DNA of 64,000 bases from Streptomyces sp. WZ-12 (GTDB lineage Bacteria; Actinomycetota; Actinomycetes; Streptomycetales; Streptomycetaceae): NCBI RefSeq assembly GCF_028898845.1, contig NZ_CP118574.1:2356001-2420000 (forward strand). Direction: 5' to 3'. The notes under the pieces were generated by a model. The model ran no database searches, was not told the origin of the DNA, and saw only the letters and a list, made by a program, of their open reading frames with translations. The first letter of the stretch is position 1; every line of letters begins with the position of its first letter. The translations under genes were made by a program, and so were the position numbers. This document shows positions 56,148 to 64,000 of this stretch, one piece after another.

Positions 56148-57911
56148 TCACACCGACCCCAGACTCCCCTCCCGAGCCGACTCCGCAGCGTCCCGAGGCC
56201 GCCCCGGCGCCGACTCCCCGTCCTGCGAACCCTCCTGCTCTCCCTGCGACTTGCCCGACTCCGCCGTCTCCTGCTCCGCCCTGCCCAGCTTCGCCGCCAG
56301 CCGTTCGCGGAGTTCGACCTTGCGGACCTTGCCGCTGACGGTCATCGGGAAGGCATCGGTGATCTCCAGGTAGCGCGGGACCTTGTAGTGCGCCAACCGG
56401 GAGCGGCAGTAGCGGGCCAACTCGTCGCGGGTGAGGGTGTCCGCGGGGTCCCGCAGGATGACGCAGGCGGCGATCTCCTCGCCGTACTTCGCATCCGGAA
56501 CCCCGACGACCTGGACATCTGCGATCTTGGGATGGGAGTAGAGGAACTCCTCGATCTCCCGCGGGTAGACGTTCTCCCCGCCCCGGATGATCATGTCCTT
56601 GATGCGGCCGACGATCCGGACGTAGCCGTCGTCGTTCATCACCGCCAGGTCGCCGGTGTGCATCCAACGGGCCGCGTCGATGACCTCGGCGGTGCGCTCC
56701 GGGTCGTCCCAGTAACCGAGCATCACGCTGTAGCCGCGGGTGCACAGTTCGCCCGGGGTGCCGCGCGGCACGGTCACGCCGCTCCCCGGGTCGACGACCT
56801 TGACCTCGATGTGCGGCAACACCCGGCCGACGGTCGCGGTGCGGTGTTCCAGGTCGTCGTCCCGCCGGGTCTGGGTGGAGACCGGCGAGGTCTCGGTCAT
56901 CCCGTAGCAGATGGACACCTCGGCCATGTGCATCTCGGCGACCACCCGCTTCATCACCTCCTCCGGGCAGGGCGAGCCGGCCATGATGCCGGTGCGCAGG
57001 GAGGTGAGGTCGTAGTCGGCGAAGTCCGGGAGGTTCAACTCGGCGATGAACATGGTCGGCACGCCGTACAGCGCGGTGCAGCGCTCGTCCTGGACGGCCC
57101 GCAGGGTGGCGGCCGGATCGAAGGCGGGCGCCGGGATGACGATGCAGCCGCCGTGCGAGGTGACGCCGAGGTTGCCCATCACCATGCCGAAGCAGTGGTA
57201 GAAGGGCACCGGCAGGCACACCCGGTCGTGTTCCGTGTAGCCGAGGGTCTCCGCCACCCAGTACCCGTTGTTGAGGATGTTGTGGTGGGAGAGCGTGGCC
57301 CCCTTGGGAAAGCCGGTCGTCCCGGACGTGTACTGGATGTTGACCGGGTCGTCGGTGGTCAGGGCCTTCTCGCAGGCGGCGAGCCGGGTGTGCGGCACGG
57401 CCGCGCCGGCGGCCAACAGCCCGCCCCAGGTCGGGTCGCCGAGGTAGACCACATCGCGCAGCGCCGGGCAGTCGGCCCGCACCTGCTCGATCATCCGCCG
57501 GTAGTCGCTGCTCTTGTGCGCGACCGCGGAGACCAGCACGGTCACCCCGGCCTGCTTCAGGACGTACGCCAGTTCGTGGACTCGGTAGGCGGGGTTGATG
57601 TTGACCAGGATCGCGCCGATCCGGGCGGTGGCGTACTGGACGAGCACCCACTCGGCGCAGTTGGGGGCCCAGATGCCGACCCGGTCCCCCTTCCCGACGC
57701 CCTTGGCGAGCAACCCGAGCGCCACCTCGTCGACCGCGCGGCCCAGTTCGGCATAGCTCCAGCGGCGGCCGCCGGCCACGTCGACCAGCGCCTCCCGATC
57801 GCCGAAGCGGGCGAGGGTACGCGCTAGGTCGGCGCCGATGGTGCGGCCGAGCAGCGGCCGGTCCGCCGCCCCGCTCGCGTACGACAGCTCGGTGTGCGAC
57901 TCAATGGTCAA
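56148..57911 (-). CDS. Fatty acyl-CoA synthetase/AMP-binding protein
   Basis: A 587-residue adenylating enzyme making acyl-CoA from a fatty acid, ATP and CoA. The AMP motif is [21 protein letters not shown]5 is [13 protein letters not shown]7 [15 protein letters not shown]8 [19 protein letters not shown], and the A10 Lys is in [14 protein letters not shown]. The TTG at 57911 is the likely start because GGGAGGAG lies 8 nt upstream. A C-terminal 45-residue Glu/Ser/Gly-rich tail is extra. Repeat copy A sits in its upstream region. Confidence 0.88.
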   Translation of the reverse strand: MTIESHTELSYASGAADRPLLGRTIGADLARTLARFGDREALVDVAGGRRWSYAELGRAVDEVALGLLAKGVGKGDRVGIWAPNCAEWVLVQYATARIGAILVNINPAYRVHELAYVLKQAGVTVLVSAVAHKSSDYRRMIEQVRADCPALRDVVYLGDPTWGGLLAAGAAVPHTRLAACEKALTTDDPVNIQYTSGTTGFPKGATLSHHNILNNGYWVAETLGYTEHDRVCLPVPFYHCFGMVMGNLGVTSHGGCIVIPAPAFDPAATLRAVQDERCTALYGVPTMFIAELNLPDFADYDLTSLRTGIMAGSPCPEEVMKRVVAEMHMAEVSICYGMTETSPVSTQTRRDDDLEHRTATVGRVLPHIEVKVVDPGSGVTVPRGTPGELCTRGYSVMLGYWDDPERTAEVIDAARWMHTGDLAVMNDDGYVRIVGRIKDMIIRGGENVYPREIEEFLYSHPKIADVQVVGVPDAKYGEEIAACVILRDPADTLTRDELARYCRSRLAHYKVPRYLEITDAFPMTVSGKVRKVELRERLAAKLGRAEQETAESGKSQGEQEGSQDGESAPGRPRDAAESAREGSLGSV

Positions 57912-58126
57912 CGGTGGTTCTCCTCCCAGGACTCGGCACCACCGCCGCCCCACCCGGGTGCGCGGGCCGGTGCGGCGGATCGTGCCGGAGACGGTCTCCG
58001 ACGGGTCGGCGAACTCCGGCCGCCGGACGCGACCGGGGCGGCACGGGGATGCGCAACGATCAGCTTGACGGTCCGGGGGCGCCGCGACCAGTCCATCCAC
58101 GCCAATGGCCTGCGGCCGGCTGTTCC

Positions 58127-58383
58127 CCACGTTGGTGGCTGTCCCGCCGCGCGGGTTGCTGTTCTTTGCGCCTTGCGGCGCCGGCCGACCCGCTGCGCGG
58201 GGCGGGTTGAGTTGTCTGGTCCGCTGCGCGGAGCGGTGCCGCTGCGCTGGGCGGATGGAGTTGTTGTCCGCTGCGCGGGGCTGTTGGGTTGCGGTGACGG
58301 GCCTCCGGGGGCGGCATGCCAGACTGCTTCGCTTTACGTCTGGCACACCACCCCCTCCGACCCGTCCCCTCCCGTTGAGGGGT
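58127..58383 (-). repeat. Covarying-hairpin repeat element, copy A
   Basis: Copy A of a family of three, read on the minus strand and upstream of the acyl-CoA synthetase at 56148. It starts CAACGGGAGG, has an 18-nt arm GGGGGTGGTGTGCCAGAC, loop GTAAAGCGAAGCA, and arm GTCTGGCATGCCGCCCCC (hairpin 58307-58355). Three pairs in this strand are G-U. An outer GACGGG...CCCGTC pairing, several CCGC-GCA-GCGG mini-hairpins and a tail ACCCGCGCGGCGGGA follow. See the finding on this family. Confidence 0.8.
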
Positions 58384-58416
58384 GGATTTCTCTGGGATGG
58401 AGCTGGTCCTGAGTGG

Positions 58417-58535
58417 TCCTCTGACGGTCACCACGCAGGCTCACGCGTACTCGTCCTCTTACGGTCACCGCTCAAGCTCACGCGCCTTCTTACGATCACC
58501 GCTCACGCTCACACATCCTCTGACGGTCACCACTC
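58417..58535. repeat. Four degenerate direct repeats TCCTCTKACGGTCACC
   Basis: Units begin at 58417, 58454, 58485 and 58516, spaced 37, 31 and 31 bp. Each contains ACGGTCACC or ACGATCACC, followed in three by a CTCACG-like segment. The cluster lies between repeat copies A and B. Spacing and identity are too variable for a CRISPR array; no cas gene is present. Confidence 0.6.
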
Positions 58536-58591
58536 AACCCAGCGGCCCGAGTTGACCCACCGGCAGGACGTGGCACCCACCGTCTTTCCCA

Positions 58592-58820
58592 CCCTCCAAC
58601 GGGAGGGGACGGGCCGGAGGGGTGGGTGTGCAGGACGTAAAGCGAAGCAGTCCTGCACACCCACCCCGCAGGCCCGTCACCGCACCCCAACAGCCCCGCG
58701 CAGCGGACAACAACCCCACCCGCCCCGCGCAGCGGACCGGCAGCGGACCAGACAACTCGACCCGCCCCGCGCAAGCGGACCGGCAACCCGCGCGGCGGGA
58801 AAGCCACCAACGTGGGCAGC
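58592..58820 (+). repeat. Covarying-hairpin repeat element, copy B
   Basis: Copy B is on the plus strand, inverted relative to copy A and about 210 bp from it, next to the 3' end of the second acyl-CoA synthetase. The hairpin is 58619-58667: arm GGGGTGGGTGTGCAGGAC, loop GTAAAGCGAAGCA, arm GTCCTGCACACCCACCCC, all 18 pairs Watson-Crick. Downstream mini-hairpins CCGC-GCA-GCGG and the tail CAACCCGCGCGGCGGGAAAG match copy A. Confidence 0.85.
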
Positions 58821-58836
58821 CACAGGCCCACGGCAA

Positions 58837-60378
58837 CTAGTTGACCGCCCGGCCGCGCCCCGCCCAATACGGCTGGCGCAGTTTGAACTTCTGGATCTTG
58901 CCGGTGGCGGTGCGGGGAATGGTGTCGCGGAACTCGACGGACGTGGGGGCCTTGTAGCCGGCCAGGTGCTGCTTACAGTGGGCGATGATGTCGGCCTCCT
59001 GCACGGTCGCCCCCTCGGCGAGCACCACCAGGGCCTTGATCGTCTCGCCCCACTTCTCGTGCGGCACGCCGATCACGGCGACCTCGGCGACCGCCGGGTG
59101 GCTGAAGATGGTGTCCTCCACCTCGATCGACGAGACGTTCTCACCGCCGGTGATGATCACGTCCTTCTTCCGGTCGGAGATCGTCAGATGGCCGTCGCCC
59201 GGGTCGAGCGTGCCGCCGTCGCCGGTGTGGAACCAGCCGTCCTGGAGCGCCTCGGCGGTCTCCTCCGGCTTCTCCCAGTAGCCGTCGAGCACGGTGTTGG
59301 AGCGGGCCAGTACCTCGCCGGAGGCCGCGACCTTCAGCTTGACGCCGAGCGCGGGCAGCCCGGCGCGGGAGAGTTTGCGGGCCCGCTCCTCGGCGGGGAG
59401 GTCGAGGTCGGCGGGGCGGGTGCGGTTGAACGTCAGCATCGGGGAGGTCTCGGTGAGGCCGTAGAGCTGGGTGAACTCCCAGCCCAGTTCCTCCTCCACG
59501 CGCTGGATGGTGCGGGTGGGCGGCGGGGCGCCGGCGCAGACGATCCGCACCCGGTCGCGACCCGGGACCTCCCCCTGCCACGTCGCGGCCGCGTCCAGCA
59601 CCATGTTCCAGACGGCCGGCGCGCCGCACATCAGCGTGACCCCGTGCTCCTCGACGCGCCGCAGGATCTCGGCCCCGTCGACCTTCCGCAGCGCGACCTG
59701 CTTCACGCCCAGGCCGGCCATCACATACGGCATGCCCCAGCCGTTGCAGTGGAACATCGGCAGGGTGTGCAGATACACATCCCGCTCCCACACCCGGGTG
59801 TGCAGGCCGAACGCCATGCCGTTGACCCAGATGTTGCGGTGCGTCAACTGCACGCCCTTGGGGCGGGCGGTGGTGCCGGAGGTGTAGTTGATGGTCGCGG
59901 TGGCGTCCTCGTCCGGACGGGACCAGGGGCGCGGCTCGACGCCGAACCGCATCAGCTCGGTCTCGGTCCGCTCGCCGAGGACGAAGCGGTGGCGGACCTT
60001 GATGTCGGCCAGCGCCGCGTCGAGTTCCGGATCGACGAGCAGCACCGAGGAGCCGCTCTGCTCCACCACGTACGCCACCTCCTCCGGCTTGAGGCGGAAG
60101 TTGACCGGCACGCAGATCCGGCCGCTCATCGGCACCGCGAACAGCAGCTCCAACAGGCGCGCGGAGTTGTGGCTGGCCACCGCCACCCGCTCCCCCTCCG
60201 CCACACCGAGCGCGTCCAGCCCCGCCTGCCAGGCACGGACCCGTTCGGCGAAGCGCCCGTAGGTCGCGTCGGGCACCGGCGGGGCGGGCTGCCGCGGCTC
60301 GTCGACCACGCCCGGGCTGTCGCGGAAGCCCAGCTCGGCCCGGTCGAGGAAGTCCGCGATCGTCATCGGTGTCCGCAT
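58837..60378 (-). CDS. Acyl-CoA synthetase (FadD-like), second
   Basis: A 513-residue AMP-binding ligase. Motifs are TINYTSGTTARPKGVQLTHR, LYGLTETSPM, WFHTGDGGTLDPGDGHLTIS, RKKDVIITGGENVSSIEVED and the A10 Lys in TATGKIQKFKLRQPYW. It resembles the medium-chain/AMP-ligase group often called fatty-acid-CoA ligase FadD. An AGGAGA site precedes ATG 60378. It is flanked by repeat copies B and C. Confidence 0.9.
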   Translation of the reverse strand: MRTPMTIADFLDRAELGFRDSPGVVDEPRQPAPPVPDATYGRFAERVRAWQAGLDALGVAEGERVAVASHNSARLLELLFAVPMSGRICVPVNFRLKPEEVAYVVEQSGSSVLLVDPELDAALADIKVRHRFVLGERTETELMRFGVEPRPWSRPDEDATATINYTSGTTARPKGVQLTHRNIWVNGMAFGLHTRVWERDVYLHTLPMFHCNGWGMPYVMAGLGVKQVALRKVDGAEILRRVEEHGVTLMCGAPAVWNMVLDAAATWQGEVPGRDRVRIVCAGAPPPTRTIQRVEEELGWEFTQLYGLTETSPMLTFNRTRPADLDLPAEERARKLSRAGLPALGVKLKVAASGEVLARSNTVLDGYWEKPEETAEALQDGWFHTGDGGTLDPGDGHLTISDRKKDVIITGGENVSSIEVEDTIFSHPAVAEVAVIGVPHEKWGETIKALVVLAEGATVQEADIIAHCKQHLAGYKAPTSVEFRDTIPRTATGKIQKFKLRQPYWAGRGRAVN

Positions 60379-60487
60379 GCTCTCTCCTGTGCTCGGTATA
60401 CCGGGAACGGGCGCACCCGGCGCCTCCCCGTTCCCACAACTACGCCCGGTGCATACCCAGCCACCTCAGCCCCCGATCCGAGAATCC

Positions 60488-60668
60488 CACCCCCAACGGG
60501 AGGTGACGGGCCGGAGGGGCCGGTGTCCCGGACGTCAAGCGAAGCAGTCCGGGACACCGGCCCCGGAGGCCCGTCACCGCACCCGACAGCCCCGCGCAGC
60601 GGACAACGCCCGCGCCGCAGGCGCGAACAGCAACCCCCACGGCGGGAGCGCCGACAACGTGCGAGGCC
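60488..60668 (+). repeat. Covarying-hairpin repeat element, copy C
   Basis: Copy C is on the plus strand, in the leader of the GNAT gene at 60716. The hairpin is 60516-60564: arm GGGGCCGGTGTCCCGGAC, loop GTCAAGCGAAGCA, arm GTCCGGGACACCGGCCCC, all 18 pairs Watson-Crick. The flanking GTGACGGGCC and GGCCCGTCAC pair outside it. The tail is shorter than in copies A and B but keeps CCCCGCGCAGCGGACAAC and CAACGTG. Confidence 0.85.
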
Positions 60669-60715
60669 CCCACAATTCGCTTGCTGCGTAGGCGACAGCG
60701 CCCCATCATCCCCTC

Positions 60716-61351
60716 ATGATCGACGACCGCGCCCTCGCCCAGAAACCGGTGCTCGAAGGCGACCGGATCCGGCTGGTGCCGCTGGCCGACCGGCACGCGA
60801 GCGCCTTCCACGCCACCTTCCAGGACCCGGAGACCAGACGGCTGACGGGGACTCACCATGACTGGACGCTGGAGGAGATCCGGGACTGGGTCGCCGAGTG
60901 CGGTACCCGCACCGACCGCCTTGACCTGGCCGTCGAGGACCGGGAGACCGGCGCCTACCTGGGGGATCTGGCGCTGAGCCGGATCGACCGGGACAACGCC
61001 CACGGCAGCTTCCGGATCGCCCTGGTCCCGGGGGCCTCCGGCCGCGGGCTGGGGCCGGAGGCGATCCGGTTGCTGCTCAAGTACGCGTTCGACCAAGTGG
61101 GCCTGCACCGGGTGGAGTTGGAGGTCTTCGCCTTCAACGAGCGGGCCCGGCGCGGCTACGAGAAGTGCGGGTTCGCCGTGGAGGGCCGGCTGCGCGAGGC
61201 GCTGCGCTGGGGCGGGGCCTGGCACGACGTGCTGGTGATGGCCGCGCTGCGGCCGGCCGGCCCGGTGCGGAAGCCACGACGCACCGCGACCCGCGCGGCG
61301 GAAGGGACGCCAACGGGGGAAGCAAGCCGAGCGCAGCGCCCCGGTCAGTAG
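60716..61351 (+). CDS. GNAT-family (RimJ/RimL-like) acetyltransferase
   Basis: A 211-residue acetyltransferase. It has VLEGDRIRLVPLADRHASAF, the acetyl-CoA region FRIALVPGASGRGLGPEAIR, and LEVFAFNERARRGYEKCGF. The last 35 residues (from about GPVRKPRRTATRAAEG) are a basic, low-complexity tail absent from typical members. The DNA coding for it resembles the tail of the repeat family nearby, so the tail may have been added by a repeat insertion. It overlaps the convergent Eis-like gene by 7 bp. Confidence 0.85.
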   Translation: MIDDRALAQKPVLEGDRIRLVPLADRHASAFHATFQDPETRRLTGTHHDWTLEEIRDWVAECGTRTDRLDLAVEDRETGAYLGDLALSRIDRDNAHGSFRIALVPGASGRGLGPEAIRLLLKYAFDQVGLHRVELEVFAFNERARRGYEKCGFAVEGRLREALRWGGAWHDVLVMAALRPAGPVRKPRRTATRAAEGTPTGEASRAQRPGQ

Positions 61352-62604
61352 TCCTCCCCCGTGAACGGCAGCCACTCGGTGGCGAGCGCGGCGTCCAGGA
61401 GGCGGGCCGCGCCCGCGGTGTGCTCGGTGACCAGCCCCGCCTGAACGAGCCGGCGCACCGGCACCCCGCCGAGGTAGCATGACCCCAACTCCCGTACGTC
61501 CAGGGTGAGATCGGCGGCGTCGGTGGTCGGCGTCCAGGTGGTGGGGGCACCGGGCCCGCCGGCGGTCAGCCGGAAGCGGCCGTCGTTGGCGGGGACGGCG
61601 GCGTCCCGGACGGCGAGGACGAGGTCCACCGGGGCGGCCCAGGAACGGGCGGTCAGCGCGGCCCCGGCGTCCACCAACCGCAGCCACAGGCAGGGCTCCT
61701 GGCGGGTGACCCGCACCTGGTCGCGGTCGGCGGCGAACAGCAGTAGGGGGTCGTCGAGCGGCCGGGCGTAGGCGCGGACGGTGCTGGTCAGGTCGATGCC
61801 GACGAGGTAGGACCAGAGCGCGGCGGCGGCCGGCGCCGACTCTGCGGCGAATTCCTGGACGGCGACCGCGCCGGGTCCGTCGTCGCCGGAGCCGCGGGTG
61901 CGGTAGAGGGCGTAGCCGCCGGGCGGCCGGCCCGCGTCGCCCAGCACCACCACCCGCAGCGGGCCGTAGTCGTCGTCATCGTCGTCGTCCTCACCGCTTT
62001 CCAGGTCGAGGACGTGCCGCCGCCACCAGGTCGCGTCCCGGCTGAACCGGCCCGCGCCGAAGGCGAGTTGCTCCTCGTAGAACGGCCCGAGCTCGGCCGG
62101 CGCGTCGGCCGGGGCGAGCAGCCGCAGCGGGCGGGCGTCGGGGGCGATGCGGAGCGCCAGCGGCCGGGTGGCGTCGATGTCGATGCGGTACGCCTCGGTG
62201 GCGACGCCGAAGCCGAACCGGCCGTAGATCGCGCTCTCCGAGGCCCAGAGGCAGGCCAGCGGCAGCCCCTCGGCAGCGCACCGCCGCCAGGTCTCGGTCA
62301 TCATCGCGGAGAGCGCGCCGCGCCGCCGGTGGGTGGGCGCCACGACCACGAAGTCCAGGGCTGCGCACGGCAGTTGGGTGCCGGGGACGGCGAGGCGGAG
62401 CCGGTGGGCGGCGGCCATGCCGGCCAGCGTCTCACCGTCGTAGGCGCCGATCCGGTCGGTGTCGCGCAGCACCGCGCGCTGCTGGGCGCGGTCCTTGTCG
62501 TCCAGCTTCAGATGGAAGGAGAGCGCGGACAGCTCGACGGCGCGGTCGAGGTCGGCGTCGCCGATGTCACGGATGGTCAGTTCCGTACGGGGGTCCATGG
62601 TCAC
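61345..62604 (-). CDS. Eis-like GNAT acetyltransferase
   Basis: A protein of about 419 residues of the Eis (enhanced intracellular survival) family: an N-terminal GNAT (VVVAPTHRRRGALSAMMTET; YGRFGFGVATEAYRIDID), a second GNAT-like domain, and a C-terminal sterol-carrier-like domain (LTLDVRELGSCYLGGVPVRR). A run of seven Asp (GEDDDDDDDYG) near residue 205 is a low-complexity insertion. GTG 62604 or ATG 62598 may be the start; neither has a clear ribosome-binding site. Members acetylate aminoglycosides or other amines. Confidence 0.85.
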   Translation of the reverse strand: MTMDPRTELTIRDIGDADLDRAVELSALSFHLKLDDKDRAQQRAVLRDTDRIGAYDGETLAGMAAAHRLRLAVPGTQLPCAALDFVVVAPTHRRRGALSAMMTETWRRCAAEGLPLACLWASESAIYGRFGFGVATEAYRIDIDATRPLALRIAPDARPLRLLAPADAPAELGPFYEEQLAFGAGRFSRDATWWRRHVLDLESGEDDDDDDDYGPLRVVVLGDAGRPPGGYALYRTRGSGDDGPGAVAVQEFAAESAPAAAALWSYLVGIDLTSTVRAYARPLDDPLLLFAADRDQVRVTRQEPCLWLRLVDAGAALTARSWAAPVDLVLAVRDAAVPANDGRFRLTAGGPGAPTTWTPTTDAADLTLDVRELGSCYLGGVPVRRLVQAGLVTEHTAGAARLLDAALATEWLPFTGEDY

Positions 62605-62665
62605 GCGGGGACGCTAACCGGGCGGGCGCACGGCCCTCATCCCGTTTTCCGCGCGGCGGCCGATT

Positions 62666-63682
62666 TCAGCCCGTTGGCGTCCCCTCGCCGTCCGGCACCA
62701 GCAACTCGCCGCGCTCGGTGCGACGGTATACCACCCGTCGCCCGATCCGCGTCCCGACGACCAGCCCGGACTCGCGCAGCACGGCCAGGTGACCGCCGAC
62801 GGTGCCGAGCGACTGCCCGAGCCGGGCGGCGAGTTCGGTGCTGGTGGCGGGCTGCCGGAGGGCGTCCAGGAGGGTGGCGCGGCCGGTGCCGAGGAGGCGT
62901 TCCAGGGCGCGGCCGGGGCCGTCGGCGGCGTGCGCCGGGGCGGCGCCGCGGGCCGGGTAGACCTGGGCGTAGTGGCCGGCGGGTCCCTCGCAGAGCCAGG
63001 TGCCGGTGGACAGGCTCACCGGGACGAAGAGCAGGCCGGCATCGCCGATGACGCGGTCGGGGCCGGGGCGGTGGCCGAAGCGGATGGCGTCGGGGCCCTC
63101 CCAGGTGCTGTGCCGGCTCATCTGGTCCAGGGCCCCGGGCCAGCCCCGGGTGGCGAGCAGTCCGGCACGGTGTGCGATGTCGCGTTCGAGGTGGGCGCGG
63201 CGGCGGGGCCACTCGGGGGCGAGGTGCGCGCTCCACAGGGCGTGCAGCAGGTCGGCGGTGCGGGCGCCCCAGTCGCGCCCGGTGAGCCAGGTCAGGTCGC
63301 GGTGGCGGCGGTGGTTGGCGACGTACCGGGGGTGCGGGTGGGCCCGGGAGAGCTCCAGTTCGGCGCGGAAGACCGCGTCGCGGATGGCCCGGACGGCGGC
63401 CAACTCGTCGGCGAGGGTGGTGCGCAGGCCGTTCGGCGGCGGGATGGCCACGGAGCGGGGCAGCCAGGTCGTCGCGCCGAGCAGGCCGAGCAGGCCGGCG
63501 GCGAACGGGTCGGCGTCGAGGGCGGCGCGGAACGCGGGCAGCCGGCGGGCGTGCCAGTCCGCGAACCAGGCGGCCGGGTGCGGCCGGGACAGTGCGAGCG
63601 CCGCGCCGAGGGTCTCGGCGAGCGGCGACAGCGCGAAGCGGGACCGGGAGAGCGCCAGGGGGCTCAGTCGCAGGGCCACCAT
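62666..63682 (-). CDS. ArsR-type winged-helix regulator with a large N-terminal domain
   Basis: A 338-residue regulator. The C-terminal helix-turn-helix reads GTGRATLLDALRQPATSTEL then LGQSLGTVGGHLAVLRESGL and VVGTRIGRRVVYRRTERG. The N-terminal 220 residues are DUF5937-like, rich in Trp, Arg and His. GGGAGG precedes ATG 63682. It is divergent from an MFS gene at the right edge, with 116 bp between them, and probably regulates it. Confidence 0.85.
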   Translation of the reverse strand: MVALRLSPLALSRSRFALSPLAETLGAALALSRPHPAAWFADWHARRLPAFRAALDADPFAAGLLGLLGATTWLPRSVAIPPPNGLRTTLADELAAVRAIRDAVFRAELELSRAHPHPRYVANHRRHRDLTWLTGRDWGARTADLLHALWSAHLAPEWPRRRAHLERDIAHRAGLLATRGWPGALDQMSRHSTWEGPDAIRFGHRPGPDRVIGDAGLLFVPVSLSTGTWLCEGPAGHYAQVYPARGAAPAHAADGPGRALERLLGTGRATLLDALRQPATSTELAARLGQSLGTVGGHLAVLRESGLVVGTRIGRRVVYRRTERGELLVPDGEGTPTG

Positions 63683-63798
63683 CCGTCGCCGCCTCCCTCC
63701 GCGGGACTGCCCGCCCCCGTCGCCCCGCCCTGCCGTCCGACCTTTCGTCCCCGGCCGAAAGCATAGGTATCCGCGGCCGCCCCCGCAGACTCCGGGCC

Positions 63799-64000
63799 AT
63801 GGATTCCCGGCCCACCCCCACTCCCGCGCCCGCCTCACCCCTCGCCCACACGACCTCTTCCCCTCTCGCCTACCCTGCGTTCCGCTGGTTCCTGGCCGGG
63901 CAGGCGGTGTCGCTGCTGGGCAGCGCGATGGCCCCGGTGGCGCTGGCGTTCGCGGTGCTGGACGGTTCCGGCGGCCGGCCCGGCGACCTCGGTGCGGTGC
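63799..64000 (+). CDS. MFS transporter, N-terminal part (runs off right edge)
   Basis: The first 67 residues are visible. After a Pro/Ser-rich tail, YPAFRWFLAGQAVSLLGSAM begins the first membrane span (APVALAFAVLD). The typical RxFLxGQxxSxLG motif indicates a multidrug-efflux-like MFS member. It is divergent from the ArsR-type gene, a common regulator-exporter pair. Confidence 0.75.
   Translation, partial: MDSRPTPTPAPASPLAHTTSSPLAYPAFRWFLAGQAVSLLGSAMAPVALAFAVLDGSGGRPGDLGAV

Noticed and set aside
58417..58535. CRISPR-like array
   Set aside because: Repeat units differ from each other, spacings vary from 31 to 37 bp, the spacers are partly similar, and no cas genes are present.

Overview
This window is high-GC actinobacterial DNA, almost certainly Streptomyces or a close relative. 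Genes have a strong third-position G/C bias, GTG and TTG starts are common, 4-bp ATGA/GTGA overlaps link operons, and families typical of Streptomyces are present (RNase Sa-type ribonuclease, GH46 chitosanase, GH84 glucosaminidase, XRE-cupin regulator with a small membrane protein). All calls come from reading the sequence and from memory of protein families; no database was searched.

Layout. 1-4.4 kb: the left end holds three genes of a Wadjet-type (JetABC) defence system in visibly lower-GC DNA. The edge of this island abuts a 5' fragment of a 3-oxoadipate enol-lactonase (pcaD/pcaL) gene, which looks like the scar of an insertion or deletion. 4.4-10.3 kb: a sugar ABC importer (binding lipoprotein, permease, ATPase), a ROK sugar kinase, a small membrane protein and a GntR regulator. 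10.4-20 kb: an SDR, an MFS exporter with a divergent LysR regulator, two VOC proteins, an amino-acid-type binding protein, a KDPG aldolase, a secreted RNase, an XRE-cupin regulator with two operator palindromes, and a secreted GH84 enzyme. 20-22.2 kb: a TenA-like protein and an odd fusion of a degenerate inositol-monophosphatase-like domain to GrpB.

22.3-32.2 kb and 40.7-52.9 kb: two blocks form a purine and ureide catabolic network. NCS2 permeases, 8-oxoguanine deaminase, uricase, HIU hydrolase and OHCU decarboxylase take purines to allantoin. Allantoinase and allantoicase continue to ureidoglycolate, with an NCS1 permease and a racemase-family protein beside them. Malate synthase, hydroxypyruvate isomerase and tartronate semialdehyde reductase handle glyoxylate and C3 acids. 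Catalase would remove the peroxide made by uricase. The expected glyoxylate carboligase position is occupied by a shortened homologue that appears to have lost its cofactor site. A perfect TCAACA-N3-TGTTGA palindrome lies upstream of allB, the uraD-uraH-pucL operon and katA, with a degenerate copy at aceB. A second motif, TTCC-N7-GGAA, lies upstream of hyi and aceB, with a near match at the racemase/allR promoter region.

32.4-40.7 kb: accessory genes, namely a GT-B-like protein behind a heptamer tandem repeat, an NB-ARC/TPR (NLR-like) protein, a YfcC-type carrier, two apparently frameshifted genes and the chitosanase. 53-64 kb: a zinc-ribbon protein, acetyltransferases, two acyl-CoA synthetases, an ArsR-type regulator and the start of an MFS gene. 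Between and around the acyl-CoA synthetases sit three copies of a roughly 180-260 bp intergenic repeat. Each forms an 18-bp hairpin whose stem sequence differs between copies but stays paired, around an invariant 13-nt loop. This is the best candidate in the window for an undescribed structured RNA or mobile repeat element.
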